Origin: Salininema proteolyticum
GTDB lineage: Bacteria; Actinomycetota; Actinomycetes; Mycobacteriales; Micromonosporaceae
NCBI RefSeq assembly: GCF_042685645.1
Contig: NZ_JBHUNX010000001.1
Span: forward strand, 1,550,001 to 1,614,000
Reading direction: 5' to 3'
DNA length: 64,000 bases
This document shows, in pieces, positions 1 to 7,739 of the stretch. The notes under the pieces are model-generated. The model had not been told where the DNA came from and made no database searches. It worked only from the letters and a program-made list of their open reading frames with translations. Made by a program: the position numbers and the translations under genes. The number at the start of each line of letters is the position of its first letter. Within the stretch, counting starts at the first letter, position 1.

Positions 1-532
1 CGACGACGGTGAACGTGTGGCTGCGGGTTTCACTGCCGGTGTTGGGGCCTGTGGCGACTGTTCCTTCGAACGCGACCTGGTCGCCGAGGAGACCGGACAA
101 GTCTCTGCCGTCCACGGTGTCGGGAACGATGGCCTCGCCTGGGGCCAGCGGCCATACGTTCGCGCGTGTTGATTCCCTAACGATGGGCAGTCCCGTGGGC
201 GTGTAGGGGACGGCCCACAACACGACGTGGTCGCTGCCGGTCGTGACACTGCCGCCGGTCGTTGTCCATGGCCACGCGTTCTCCACGCCGGGGAGGGCTG
301 TGATGGTGTCCAGGTCGCTGTGGCGGATAGTTCCGCCGTCGGACTGGTTGACCAGAAGGGTGGCGGCGGGCCGGTCGGTGGCGATTTTCGCGTCAACGTC
401 GAGGCGGTGGTGGGTGACGATCAGGCTGGCGGTCAACGCGGCGGTGATGACGAGGGCTATGAGCGCGGCCAGGAGCCACCGGGTGGTGAGGAGCCATCGT
501 GTGTTGGTGAGGACGATCCAGAAATTGGTCAT
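1..532 (-). CDS. FtsX-like ABC transporter permease, N-terminal part (runs off the window)
   Basis: The frame is open from an ATG at 532 down to base 1, about 177 codons, with no stop. The protein begins MTNFWIVLTN, has one strong membrane helix around residues 15-37, then a long extracytoplasmic stretch (VNQSDGGTIRHSDLDTI, later LPGVENAWPW). This layout, a helix followed by a periplasmic-type domain, is that of MacB/FtsX-family permeases. Its start overlaps the stop of the upstream ATPase gene in an ATGA junction, so the two are translationally coupled and probably form one transporter. The remaining helices lie outside the window. Confidence 0.8.
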   Translation of the reverse strand, partial: MTNFWIVLTNTRWLLTTRWLLAALIALVITAALTASLIVTHHRLDVDAKIATDRPAATLLVNQSDGGTIRHSDLDTITALPGVENAWPWTTTGGSVTTGSDHVVLWAVPYTPTGLPIVRESTRANVWPLAPGEAIVPDTVDGRDLSGLLGDQVAFEGTVATGPNTGSETRSHTFTVV

Positions 533-1203
533 CTCTGTGGTTTCCTCTCCAGGTCGTGTACGTGACCGTGGTCGAGCGCGACAGTTCGGGTGGTGATCTG
601 GTCGATCGTGGGGTCATGGGAGGCGACGAGGACGGCGGCGCCGTCGGCTGCCGCTTGGCGGAGCATGTCGAGAACGATGCGGCTGTTGTCGGCGTCCAGG
701 CCGGAGACGGGTTCGTCCGCGAGAACGAGGCGTGGCTTGTTGACCAGTGCGCGGGCGAGAGCGGTGCGTTGTTTCTGGCCGCCGCTGAGGAACCTGGCCG
801 GTTGGCGTGCCACGGCGGCTAGGCCGAGACTGTTTATGAGGTCGGTGGCGCGTGCGTCGGAGTCGGGGCCGGTCATGGCGATGCGGATGTTGTCGGCCAC
901 GCTGTAGCGGTCGATCAGGTTGAACTCTTGGAACACGAACCCGATATCGTGGTGGCGCAGGTGGGCTGCCTGTGAACCACAGTGGCGTGCCTCGGTGTCC
1001 CCGATGGTGACGGTGCCTGAGTCGGGTGCGATGAGAAGCCCGGCAATGCCCAACAGTGTGGTCTTGCCGCTGCCCGACAGTCCCGTAATGCCGACGACCT
1101 CGCGTTGGTCGACCGTGACATTGAGGTCCGACAGGACGCGGCGCTCTGTGGCGCCGTCCGGGTAGGACTTCGTGATGTCGGTCAGCGTCAGGACTGGAGG
1201 CAT
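529..1203 (-). CDS. ABC transporter ATP-binding protein
   Basis: This is the ATPase subunit of an ABC transporter, LolD/MacB-like in size (224 aa). Walker A is GLSGSGKTT, the signature is LSGGQKQR and Walker B is LVLADEP; a Q-loop (FVFQEFNLID) and an H-loop (LVASHDP) are present, so it should hydrolyse ATP. I start at the ATG at 1203, which follows GGAG by a few bases; an upstream in-frame ATG at 1242 would overlap the preceding gene. It is third in a minus-strand operon of secreted protein, anchored protein, ATPase and permease, and overlaps the permease start by four bases. The substrate is unknown. Confidence 0.93.
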   Translation of the reverse strand: MPPVLTLTDITKSYPDGATERRVLSDLNVTVDQREVVGITGLSGSGKTTLLGIAGLLIAPDSGTVTIGDTEARHCGSQAAHLRHHDIGFVFQEFNLIDRYSVADNIRIAMTGPDSDARATDLINSLGLAAVARQPARFLSGGQKQRTALARALVNKPRLVLADEPVSGLDADNSRIVLDMLRQAAADGAAVLVASHDPTIDQITTRTVALDHGHVHDLERKPQR

Positions 1204-1216
1204 GGGTCTCCGTTCG

Positions 1217-2767
1217 TCATTGCAAGTGCGGGTTGAGACCACTGATGAGGGTCACGTACGTCGATGGAAGGTCGCAGTCGGTCACGCCGCGGCTGGATCG
1301 CGCCAACGTGGAGGCGTTGTCGCACGTGTAGACGTCCTGTTCCCAACTGGTGAACCCTTCCTTGCCGGTGGTGGGAACGTCAGCGGACTCGCCGGCTTGG
1401 TAGGCGGCCGCGACCTCACGCGTCGGCAGGTCGAACAGGGTCTCATCGTCGATACTGGCGTTGGTTGCGGCGAGGACGTCCGTACGCGTGGCCTCGTCCA
1501 TCGGCGGTTCGGTCGTCCACGGTTCGATCCCAATGGCCAAGCGCGCGTAGTAGAGAGCCTCGGGACCGTCCGGCGGGGGAAGATCCGCGAGCGTGACCGC
1601 TGGACTGGCCTCGCCCAGTTGCCGTGCCATATTGACCGCTTCCACCACGACCGGAAGCGACTCGGGAGCGAGGGGACCCGCGACGATCGTGTCCAGGCCC
1701 CCGAGCGCCTTACTCGCCAGAGCATCGTCGAGGCTCCCGATCGTGTCGAGCGTCGCCGCGGCGTAGGCGAGAGCGAGCGCGTCCTCCTCGTTCTCGGCCC
1801 GCGTCACAGCCTCCCGCACCGCTTGTCGAGTGTCGGCGTCGATCACATCGCCGGCCACGTCCCACGTGGAGGCGATCGACGCGGCATAGTACGTGGCCCG
1901 CAGCGACCCGATCGTGGCGGCCTTGTCCGCGAACAGGCCACTGGCAGCGTCACCGCGCGCCAGGACCACGTCCGCCACGGCAGTGGTGTCCATGTCCTGG
2001 CCGCTCCACTGCACCCCGGTCGCATTGAGGTAGATCTCGAGGTTCGTCATCGCCTCCCATTCCTGGGAGAACGGCCGTCCCGGCACTGGGGTGTCCACAT
2101 GTCCAGCGTGGTGTAGCCATGTCAAACCCCACGAATCCATGAGTGAGGCGAGGCCGGTGCCCGTTGGTGGCGTGAAGTCCGGCGGTGCGAGCCCCACCGG
2201 CTGGTCGGCGCGTTCCACAGTCTGCAGTACGCGAGCCCACTGGTAGGGAGAGTCCGAGGCAGCCAGCCCCTGGACGAGTTCGTCAACCAGCGACGGCGGT
2301 ATAGCAGTGCCGGCGAGAACCTTCAGGTCGGCTTCCATGGCCTGGTTGAGCAGCTGGCAACCGGCGTCGGGACAGTCTGTCGCGGTGTAGGAGAGTTGTC
2401 CGTGCTCGGGCGCGTCGATGAGGGACCGCACCTGAGCGGCGAACCATGCCTCATCGAGCCCGTTCTCAGCGTCCGCGGTGGAGGCGTCGACAGCAGCAGC
2501 GAGTGTTGGCGACAGAGGATGGCCGACGGCGTTCAACGTTGCCGACGCATAATAGGTCGCCTCCAGGCTTGCGGGGCTGAGCGCGTGAGCGCTGGCGTAA
2601 CCGAACAAGTCGTCATCGGTGCGAAACTGTTCAAGATCGGCTACGAGCCGGTCGGTGTAGTCATCCCCGCGGTGGCCAATGAACACCAACGCAGCGACGG
2701 CAACACCGACGACCACGACGCCGGCGGCCGCACTCCACAGGACCTGCTTCTTAGTCGTCAACGCCAT
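1217..2767 (-). CDS. membrane-anchored extracellular protein with repeated YYA helical units
   Basis: The 516-aa product has a short basic N-terminus and one membrane helix (about residues 8-30, VLWSAAAGVVVVGVAVAAL), then an extracellular part of some 480 residues. Units containing YYA recur (ATYYASATLNAVG, RATYYAASIASTW, EALYYARLAIGIE), which recalls the alpha/alpha repeats of prenyltransferase-like or cyclase-like toroids, but that is only a pattern match. The ATG at 2767 is preceded by GGAGGG. The gene lies 32 bp downstream of the secreted-protein gene and 13 bp before the ABC ATPase, so it probably works with the transporter, for example as a cell-surface partner. I do not recognise the family. 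Confidence 0.75.
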   Translation of the reverse strand: MALTTKKQVLWSAAAGVVVVGVAVAALVFIGHRGDDYTDRLVADLEQFRTDDDLFGYASAHALSPASLEATYYASATLNAVGHPLSPTLAAAVDASTADAENGLDEAWFAAQVRSLIDAPEHGQLSYTATDCPDAGCQLLNQAMEADLKVLAGTAIPPSLVDELVQGLAASDSPYQWARVLQTVERADQPVGLAPPDFTPPTGTGLASLMDSWGLTWLHHAGHVDTPVPGRPFSQEWEAMTNLEIYLNATGVQWSGQDMDTTAVADVVLARGDAASGLFADKAATIGSLRATYYAASIASTWDVAGDVIDADTRQAVREAVTRAENEEDALALAYAAATLDTIGSLDDALASKALGGLDTIVAGPLAPESLPVVVEAVNMARQLGEASPAVTLADLPPPDGPEALYYARLAIGIEPWTTEPPMDEATRTDVLAATNASIDDETLFDLPTREVAAAYQAGESADVPTTGKEGFTSWEQDVYTCDNASTLARSSRGVTDCDLPSTYVTLISGLNPHLQ

Positions 2768-2799
2768 GCCAGCAAACCCTCCTCTCTCTGATCCTCGTG

Positions 2800-3318
2800 C
2801 TACGTCAAAATGCTCGTCTGAGCGCTGGAATGAACGGTCTGCCCGTTGTAGAACGCTGACCCTGACACGTGCCCCTCGACGTACATGGTGCGCCAGTTGA
2901 TCGTGAACGCACCAGATTGAAACGAACCTCGCTGGCCGGCGTCGTTGCGCCACGTCTCGGACACTTCGCTACTGGTCTGGCCGAACTCGGTGACCGACGA
3001 GGCGACGCCATATGACTGAAACGAGGTCGTGTTCTGGACCCAGTCATGTCCTGCCGCAGGCTTGCTGCCGCCCTCGATGACGACTTTCGTCTTCCATGGG
3101 AATTCGGGAGTTCCGACGATTTTGGTTTTAATCCACACGTCAGTGCGCAGCTTCGCCCCGTTGGTGAAGGGTGACGTGGCCGAGTCGTTGGCCTCTTCCT
3201 GCGGCTTTTCCTGCAGCTCAGTGGCCTGAACGGGTTGGCCGACGGCGACGAGAAGAACGAGCAGGGCTGCCACAGCAGCAAGGCTTGGGGCCACTCGTTG
3301 GCAGGCAGTGGACGTCAT
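2800..3318 (-). CDS. small secreted protein, first gene of an ABC-transporter operon
   Basis: The 172-aa product carries a Sec signal peptide (hydrophobic core LAAVAALLVLLVAVG, probable cleavage after QPVQA). The mature part is polar and Ser/Thr/Gly-rich, probably beta-rich, with no cysteine pair or catalytic motif that I can see. The ATG at 3318 follows an excellent AGGAGGTACCC site; the longer frame to 3378 lacks one. It heads an operon with an anchored protein and an FtsX-type ABC transporter. Secreted peptide plus MacB-like transporter is also the layout of lactococcin-972-type bacteriocin loci, but the protein itself shows no convincing similarity to lactococcin 972. Function unknown. 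Confidence 0.75.
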   Translation of the reverse strand: MTSTACQRVAPSLAAVAALLVLLVAVGQPVQATELQEKPQEEANDSATSPFTNGAKLRTDVWIKTKIVGTPEFPWKTKVVIEGGSKPAAGHDWVQNTTSFQSYGVASSVTEFGQTSSEVSETWRNDAGQRGSFQSGAFTINWRTMYVEGHVSGSAFYNGQTVHSSAQTSILT

Positions 3319-3826
3319 GGGTACCTCCTGACAGGTGGGAAACAGGAAATATCGTACGTTCAGTAATGCATTGGACACGAGTGGTTCTGAGAAGACAGAG
3401 TACCGCCATGAGAAACCGAGCAGCGCTCACTACCAGGCGAAACTCAACGAACAGGCGCATGAGCCACGAAGACGACCAGCAGACTCCACCAGGGGCCGCA
3501 CCTTTATTCGCTGTGAACCGCGGACGGCACACGACACATCGACACCGCCTGGCCTGTCCAGCAGAAGCGGGCCACCTGTCAGAAACACGACAACACGCCA
3601 CGTCCCACCTGCACCGTCACGCACTTCAGTTCGCACGATCCGCCACCACAGCCGTTCCTCTCACAACGCCATCCATCCCACGCCACGGCAGCATCGCCAA
3701 CCAAACGAAACCCTTGCGACAGTCAACACGCCGCGAGAGGAAGCCTGGTAAACCCGAACGCTTGAGAACCCAACCGGACCGACACCTCGTCCACCACCGT
3801 CCAGAGCTGAAAACCTCACCAGGGCG
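3319..3826. other. about 500 bp without a convincing gene
   Basis: Open frames on both strands are rich in Arg/Thr/Pro and lack ribosome binding sites, so I read them as chance frames. The stretch should contain the promoter of the minus-strand operon that starts at 3318; AT-richer sequence at about 3340-3370 lies just upstream of it. Confidence 0.5.
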
Positions 3827-4597
3827 TCACAGCGTCGCTCCAGGCAGCAGACCATGATTCGCTGCCGCAGCCAACGCCCTGTCGACCGCTGTCCCCAGTC
3901 GACCAGTGAACGGCCCATAGTCGAAATCCTGGCAGACGCTCCAGTCAATCCACGAACCCATGCCACCAAACACGTCCGACGCATCCGCAGCCGAAGCGAG
4001 CACGCGGCGCGCTCGCGCCGTATAGAGGCTTGCAGGGAACAGCGAGTCGACCCAATCGATCCGCTTTCCTGACCCACCGTCGTCGAGAGCACTGCGGGCT
4101 CGCTCGAACCAGCGCGTCCACATCATGTCGGCGGGCTCATGCCGGATGCAAGCGTCGATGATGCCGTCCAGTGCTTGCCTCAAGAGGTCCTCTTGTTCAT
4201 CAATGTCCAGGCGATCAGGGCTGAGCGCCGTGGCTTGAGTGAGGATCGTATGGCCAACGAACTGTGATCGCCCAAATCGAGCACCCGACGGTGGCGCTAC
4301 CGGCCTGTAGTCTCTTCGCGGCCACCACAACTCGCGGTGCGAATGGAAGTCGACGACCACAGCCATCGGAGAACGGCTCGGAGCAGTTGCAGCAGGGCGA
4401 ATGCCATCGGGCCAGAGAAAATACGGCGCCGCCTCAACGGTCGCAATCACATCAGGATCAAGCCGGCCGACCCGCTCAACCAATGTCTCGCCGTTGACGA
4501 ACCTAGTGGCGTTGCTCGAAACGAACCTGGAGCGCGGCAACTGGGTGCCGCTGACGCGGGCCCGAATCGTGGCCAGGAGCTCGTACATAACGGCCAT
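3827..4597 (-). CDS. uncharacterised protein with a GGMGSW motif near the C-terminus
   Basis: A soluble protein of about 256 aa without signal peptide or membrane segment. A central run of acidic residues (LDIDEQEDLLRQALDG) is followed by a conserved-looking C-terminal part containing DVFGGMGSWIDWS. A GGMGSxND-type motif occurs in a small uncharacterised bacterial family that I remember only vaguely. The start is uncertain: in-frame ATG codons lie at 4609, 4597 and 4588 and a GTG at 4630, none with a strong Shine-Dalgarno site. It stands alone between the exporter operon and the IS200/IS605 element. Confidence 0.65.
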   Translation of the reverse strand: MAVMYELLATIRARVSGTQLPRSRFVSSNATRFVNGETLVERVGRLDPDVIATVEAAPYFLWPDGIRPAATAPSRSPMAVVVDFHSHRELWWPRRDYRPVAPPSGARFGRSQFVGHTILTQATALSPDRLDIDEQEDLLRQALDGIIDACIRHEPADMMWTRWFERARSALDDGGSGKRIDWVDSLFPASLYTARARRVLASAADASDVFGGMGSWIDWSVCQDFDYGPFTGRLGTAVDRALAAAANHGLLPGATL

Positions 4598-4903
4598 ATT
4601 TCCATGCATTTGCCCAGCGTATCCACGCACACCGACGCGAGCACCGCAACAGCGTCGACCGTGAAATCCAGCACGGTCACCGAACAGGCAGACCGCAGAG
4701 GCGTTGCGCTCCGTGACGAACCGCTTCAGGGGAAAGCCTGACTACGCCACCGAGCTGGCCCATGTTGTTGCCGACCTCAACCGCATCGAACGAGCGTCAG
4801 GACGAAAGGGACTCGCAGTATCGCGCTCTTCGACCAGGAGCGAGCGCGAGTCAGATCTCGTGGTTACCGTGGACAACGGCGAAGTCTCCACTTCGAAGGG
4901 GGA

Positions 4904-4972
4904 GTGACTCCTCCCCACGGGTAAATCCGTGGGGCTTCCGGTGGGCACGGCACTCTAGATGCCGTGCCCACC
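4904..4972 (-). ncRNA. 3' part of the TnpB omega RNA and IS right end
   Basis: Two stem-loops lie at the 3' end of tnpB on the minus strand: a perfect 13-bp stem GGTGGGCACGGCA / TGCCGTGCCCACC (arms 4940-4952 and 4960-4972, around the tnpB stop codon) and the right-end hairpin CCCCACGG / CCGTGGGG (4913-4934). In this family the omega RNA covers the end of tnpB and the right end, and the flanking bases (below about 4904) act as guide. The structure is seen; the RNA role is inferred from the family. Confidence 0.65.
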
Positions 4973-6184
4973 GAGGACCAGCCCGGCCCTGTAAGCGATG
5001 TTCTTGGCCGCGTTCACGTCCGCGTGATCAGTGTGTCCGCACGCGGTGCATTCGAATTTTTCGCCGTCGCGGCTGGCGGCGTCAACATGCTTGCACTCAA
5101 AACAGGTACGGGACGTGTTCCTGGGGTCCACCGTTCTCACCTCGCGCCCGGCCCATTCTGCCTTGGCGGTCAGGATTGCGATGAACTGTCCCCAGGCGGC
5201 GTCAACGATTCGCTTGTTGAGTACAGCTTTATTGGCAGCACCGTTAGGGAGGTACTGACCGGGGTTGCCGGGGTCCGGCTTAGGGGCCGGAGCCTTGGTC
5301 ATGTTCTGGATCGACAGCTTCTCGACTGCGATCACGTCGAAACGGCGCACGAGTTCTAGCGCGGTCTTGTGTGCGTAGTCGCGGCGGGTGTCGGCGACCT
5401 TCCGATGCAGCTTGGCAACCTTACGGGCGGCTTGCCGGTGCCGAGAGGACCTGTCGTCACCCTTCCTGCTTCTCGGATATCGAGCCAGGGCTCTCTGCGC
5501 GGACGCCAACTTCTCTTCGCTGTTTTCCAGGGCGCGGTTATTCGTGACGTGTTCGCCCTGGGCGGTTGTCGCGAAGTGCGTGACACCCATGTCCACGCCC
5601 GTCGCCTGCGTGGTCTTCTCGACCTCGTCGGGAAGCGCGGTTTCGACCGACAGGACCAAGTACCATTTCGGGCCTTCGCGTTTGACGGTGAGGGTCTTGA
5701 TCCTGCCGGCCGTTGGACGGTGCCGGTGGACGCGGACAGTACCAACTCCTTGCAGGCGGACGCGCGATACGCCGTCGTTCTTGGTGTCTCCGTCGATCCA
5801 CTTGCAGCCGTCACCATCAGACGGCCAGGTCACTGAGTCGAACCTGTGGCGGGAGCGGAAACGCGGAAACCCGGGAGTCTGCCCCTGCCGGACACGTCGG
5901 AAGAAGTTCTCAAACGCCCGGTTCAACCGCCTGAGTGTGGCCTGCTGGCTGGAGAACGACCACCGTCCCTGTCCCTCGGTGTCGTCACGGCGGATGTGCT
6001 TCAACTGCGCGGACTGCTGCGTGTACGTGATCGACACTCCAGCCTTGGACCAGGCGGTGCGGCGCTCCTCCAGAGCGGCATTGTACAGCTCGGCGTGGTC
6101 AGTCAGCATCGCCTCCAACATCCGCCGCTGCGGACGGGTCGGCCGCAGCCGGTACTTGAACGCCTTGCGCACCGTAGCTGTCAC
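4955..6184 (-). CDS. tnpB: TnpB, RNA-guided RuvC-type nuclease of the IS200/IS605 element
   Basis: 409 aa, the usual length for TnpB. The RuvC catalytic triad is intact: D198 in GVDMGV, E288 in IAVEKLS and D389 in ADVNAAKN. The zinc ribbon (C361, C364, C379, C382) lies between the second and third motifs, and the N-terminal basic region (KAFKYRLRPT) is typical. TnpB cuts DNA at sites chosen by the omega RNA made from the element's right end, which helps the element to persist after TnpA excision. Its ATG overlaps the tnpA stop (ATGA). All key residues are present, so it should be active if expressed. Confidence 0.95.
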   Translation of the reverse strand: MTATVRKAFKYRLRPTRPQRRMLEAMLTDHAELYNAALEERRTAWSKAGVSITYTQQSAQLKHIRRDDTEGQGRWSFSSQQATLRRLNRAFENFFRRVRQGQTPGFPRFRSRHRFDSVTWPSDGDGCKWIDGDTKNDGVSRVRLQGVGTVRVHRHRPTAGRIKTLTVKREGPKWYLVLSVETALPDEVEKTTQATGVDMGVTHFATTAQGEHVTNNRALENSEEKLASAQRALARYPRSRKGDDRSSRHRQAARKVAKLHRKVADTRRDYAHKTALELVRRFDVIAVEKLSIQNMTKAPAPKPDPGNPGQYLPNGAANKAVLNKRIVDAAWGQFIAILTAKAEWAGREVRTVDPRNTSRTCFECKHVDAASRDGEKFECTACGHTDHADVNAAKNIAYRAGLVLGGHGI

Positions 6185-6630
6185 TTCTTACCGCCCTTGG
6201 TTTTAACCCACGGGCGTTCCCACTGCGTGTCGATGTACCGTTTCACCGTCGCGGCAGACACGTTCCCTACCGTCGCGGCCAAGAACGACGACGACCACAA
6301 CGTGGGCAGTCCTGTTTTCAGGTGCGGGAACTCAGATCGCCGCACACGCGAGGTGAACCCCTTGAACTGGTTGGCGATATGCGACGGGGAGGACTTCGGG
6401 TCGGCCTTGGCGAACAGGTGAACGTGGTCAGGCATGATCTCACACGCGATGATCTCCCAGTTCTTCTCAGCGGCTTTCTGCTTGATCAGCTCACGCAGGC
6501 GCTCAGCGACCCGTCCGCCGAGGACACGACGACGGTACTTCGGGCACCACACTACGTGGTACCCGAGGTCGTAGACGCCTCCTGAATAGCGGCGCACCGT
6601 TCGCGTGTCAGTCACACGCCTATTATGCAT
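6181..6630 (-). CDS. tnpA: TnpA, Y1 (HUH) single-strand transposase of IS200/IS605
   Basis: About 149 aa. The HUH metal-binding pair is seen in MPDHVHLF, and the catalytic tyrosine in TVKRYIDTQW near the C-terminus. The opening GVYDLGYHVVWCPKYRR is the family hallmark. It cuts and rejoins single-stranded DNA at the hairpin ends of the element. Start uncertain: ATG at 6630 (used here), ATG at 6639 or GTG at 6615 are all possible and none has a strong ribosome binding site. It overlaps tnpB by four bases. Confidence 0.93.
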   Translation of the reverse strand: MHNRRVTDTRTVRRYSGGVYDLGYHVVWCPKYRRRVLGGRVAERLRELIKQKAAEKNWEIIACEIMPDHVHLFAKADPKSSPSHIANQFKGFTSRVRRSEFPHLKTGLPTLWSSSFLAATVGNVSAATVKRYIDTQWERPWVKTKGGKK

Positions 6631-6816
6631 ACAGCACAAGTAAACATATTAAACGTGGTCCTGCTCCGCAGGACGCCCGCCACAGCGGGGCTCCGATTCC
6701 TCACCCGGCTAAAGCCGGGCGTCCCCTCGGAGCGAACTGATGGCGTTTGTACTGCGGGAGCGCAAATTGCCACTATCCTGAAACCGCAACATCGACGAAG
6801 AAAGGAGGTAACGACC

Positions 6817-6990
6817 ATGAGCCGTACGAACAAGGGCGACGGTGGCCGGCAAGCGATGGACAAAGAGTCCGCTTCTCGTATCCAGTCGGCATCGGACAAG
6901 AACCCCGACAGCAGCTCGGCAAAGTCTGGCTTTTCAGAGTGGTCCCAGTCCGCCGCAGACAAGCACGAGTCTGACCAAGAGAAGAAGTAG
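6817..6990 (+). CDS. small SMP-like (seed maturation protein / LEA-type) hydrophilic protein
   Basis: 57 aa, very hydrophilic, with no hydrophobic core. The pattern SASRIQSASDKN...GFSEWSQSAADKHE matches my memory of the SMP (seed maturation protein) repeat, in which ASRIQSA is followed by a later AQSAADKN. Such small bacterial SMP proteins are thought to be disordered, stress-related proteins. The ATG at 6817 is preceded by a near-perfect AGGAGGTAACGACC site, strong support for such a short gene. It lies just beyond the left end of the IS200/IS605 element and may have lost its original promoter to that insertion. Confidence 0.8.
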   Translation: MSRTNKGDGGRQAMDKESASRIQSASDKNPDSSSAKSGFSEWSQSAADKHESDQEKK

Positions 6991-7073
6991 TCAGGTGGAA
7001 GCGTCTCCACGGCTCTAGTAGTCGAAGCGCCGGTTAGTGAAAGGACACCTGCGGGACAACTCCCGCATGGTGT

Positions 7074-7111
7074 GGCCCGAGGGGCCTGCCTAACTGTGCG
7101 CTCCTCGGGCC
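7074..7111. terminator. possible terminator hairpin after the SMP-like gene
   Basis: Inverted repeat GGCCCGAGG (7074-7082) and CCTCGGGCC (7103-7111) with a 20-nt loop. There is no T-run, so this is a weak call. Confidence 0.35.
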
Positions 7112-7259
7112 CACTTCCACGGTGAGGTCTCTGCATCTGCCACCTCATTTTCGTTCCCAAATACCTGCTCACACGGGCGCCTCACGTGGCATGAACGCGG
7201 TACAGGTAGTGGAGCCAGCAGGCTGAATGTGCAGCGATTACGCCGATGCGATGTGAACC

Positions 7260-7475
7260 CTACATATTGAGAGAACAAGGGTCAGTGTTCGCTCCGCACC
7301 GGACGACGGCCCATCTTTCGTTTTCCTTAGGGACGTAGGCGCCAGCGGTGAGCGCGGCCAACGCCGTCGCGGCGCCGTGTTCGACGCTGATGCGGCGGTA
7401 GCCCCAGAGGTTCTGAGGGGCTTCGACGATAGCTGTGTCTGACACGAGAACGGCCTTCACGTCTGTGTCAGTCAT
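7260..7475 (-). pseudogene. C-terminal remnant of a threonine/serine dehydratase-type PLP enzyme
   Basis: About 71 codons encode the very end of a fold-type II PLP enzyme: VSDTAIVEAPQNLWG, then VEHGAATALAALTAGAY and a C-terminal VVRCGANTDP. In full-length threonine ammonia-lyases these are the last beta/alpha units (usual forms VEPGGATALAAL and VVCGGNTDP). The N-terminal 230 or so residues, including the PLP lysine, are absent, so this is a gene relic. The IS5-type element next to it (7740 onward) may be linked to its loss. Confidence 0.7.
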
Positions 7476-7479
7476 CAAC

Positions 7480-7698
7480 TCAACTCTCCATCGTCGACGC
7501 GGGGCCAGCGAGCCTTGGAGCAGACCAGGTGGCGCTTTCAAACACGAAGTCCGAAGCATCGTCTCGTTTCACTGCCAGCATTCCGACAGTGAACCAGATC
7601 CCGGAGTACACGTCCTTCGACTCAAACTCGGGATCGTGCCCCCGGTTCCAAGGGCTGCAGTACTCGAAGCGTTTCGGTTTCAGACCAGTGAACTCTTT
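7480..7698 (-). other. open frame of 72 codons without a good start (possible gene relic)
   Basis: The frame is open between stops at 7701 and 7480 and reads like real protein (RFEYCSPWNRGHDPEFESKD, then VYSGIWFTVGMLAVKRDD), with only a GTG and an internal ATG as starts and no ribosome binding site. It may be the C-terminal end of a gene whose 5' part was lost when the neighbouring IS5-type element arrived. I do not recognise the family. Confidence 0.35.
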
Positions 7699-7739
7699 TC
7701 AACTGGCGCATCCATCGACGGTCACGTATGACTATGTGG

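Larger units (their letters stand above)
4904..6728 (-). mobile_element. IS200/IS605-family element with tnpA and tnpB
   Basis: A complete-looking element. The genes run on the minus strand, tnpA (Y1 transposase) then tnpB (RNA-guided nuclease), overlapping by ATGA. The left end carries the hairpin CCCGGCT...AGCCGGG (6704-6719) and the right end carries CCCCACGG...CCGTGGGG (4913-4934) followed by GGAGTCA on the minus strand, the imperfect palindromes that single-strand transposases of this family use. There are no terminal inverted repeats or target duplication, as expected. The exact cleavage sites are estimates to within a few bases. Confidence 0.85.

Noticed and set aside
2800..3318. Lactococcin 972 family bacteriocin
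   Set aside because: Gene order is suggestive but the protein is longer and lacks the family's conserved tryptophan/histidine-rich pattern.
3171..3857. 228-codon plus-strand frame ahead of the exporter operon
   Set aside because: Begins inside the secreted-protein gene on the other strand, Arg/Thr/Pro-rich, no start site.
4704..4907. A 67-codon plus-strand frame next to the IS200/IS605 right end
   Set aside because: No ribosome binding site, no family resemblance, and a symmetrical frame exists on the other strand; probably chance.
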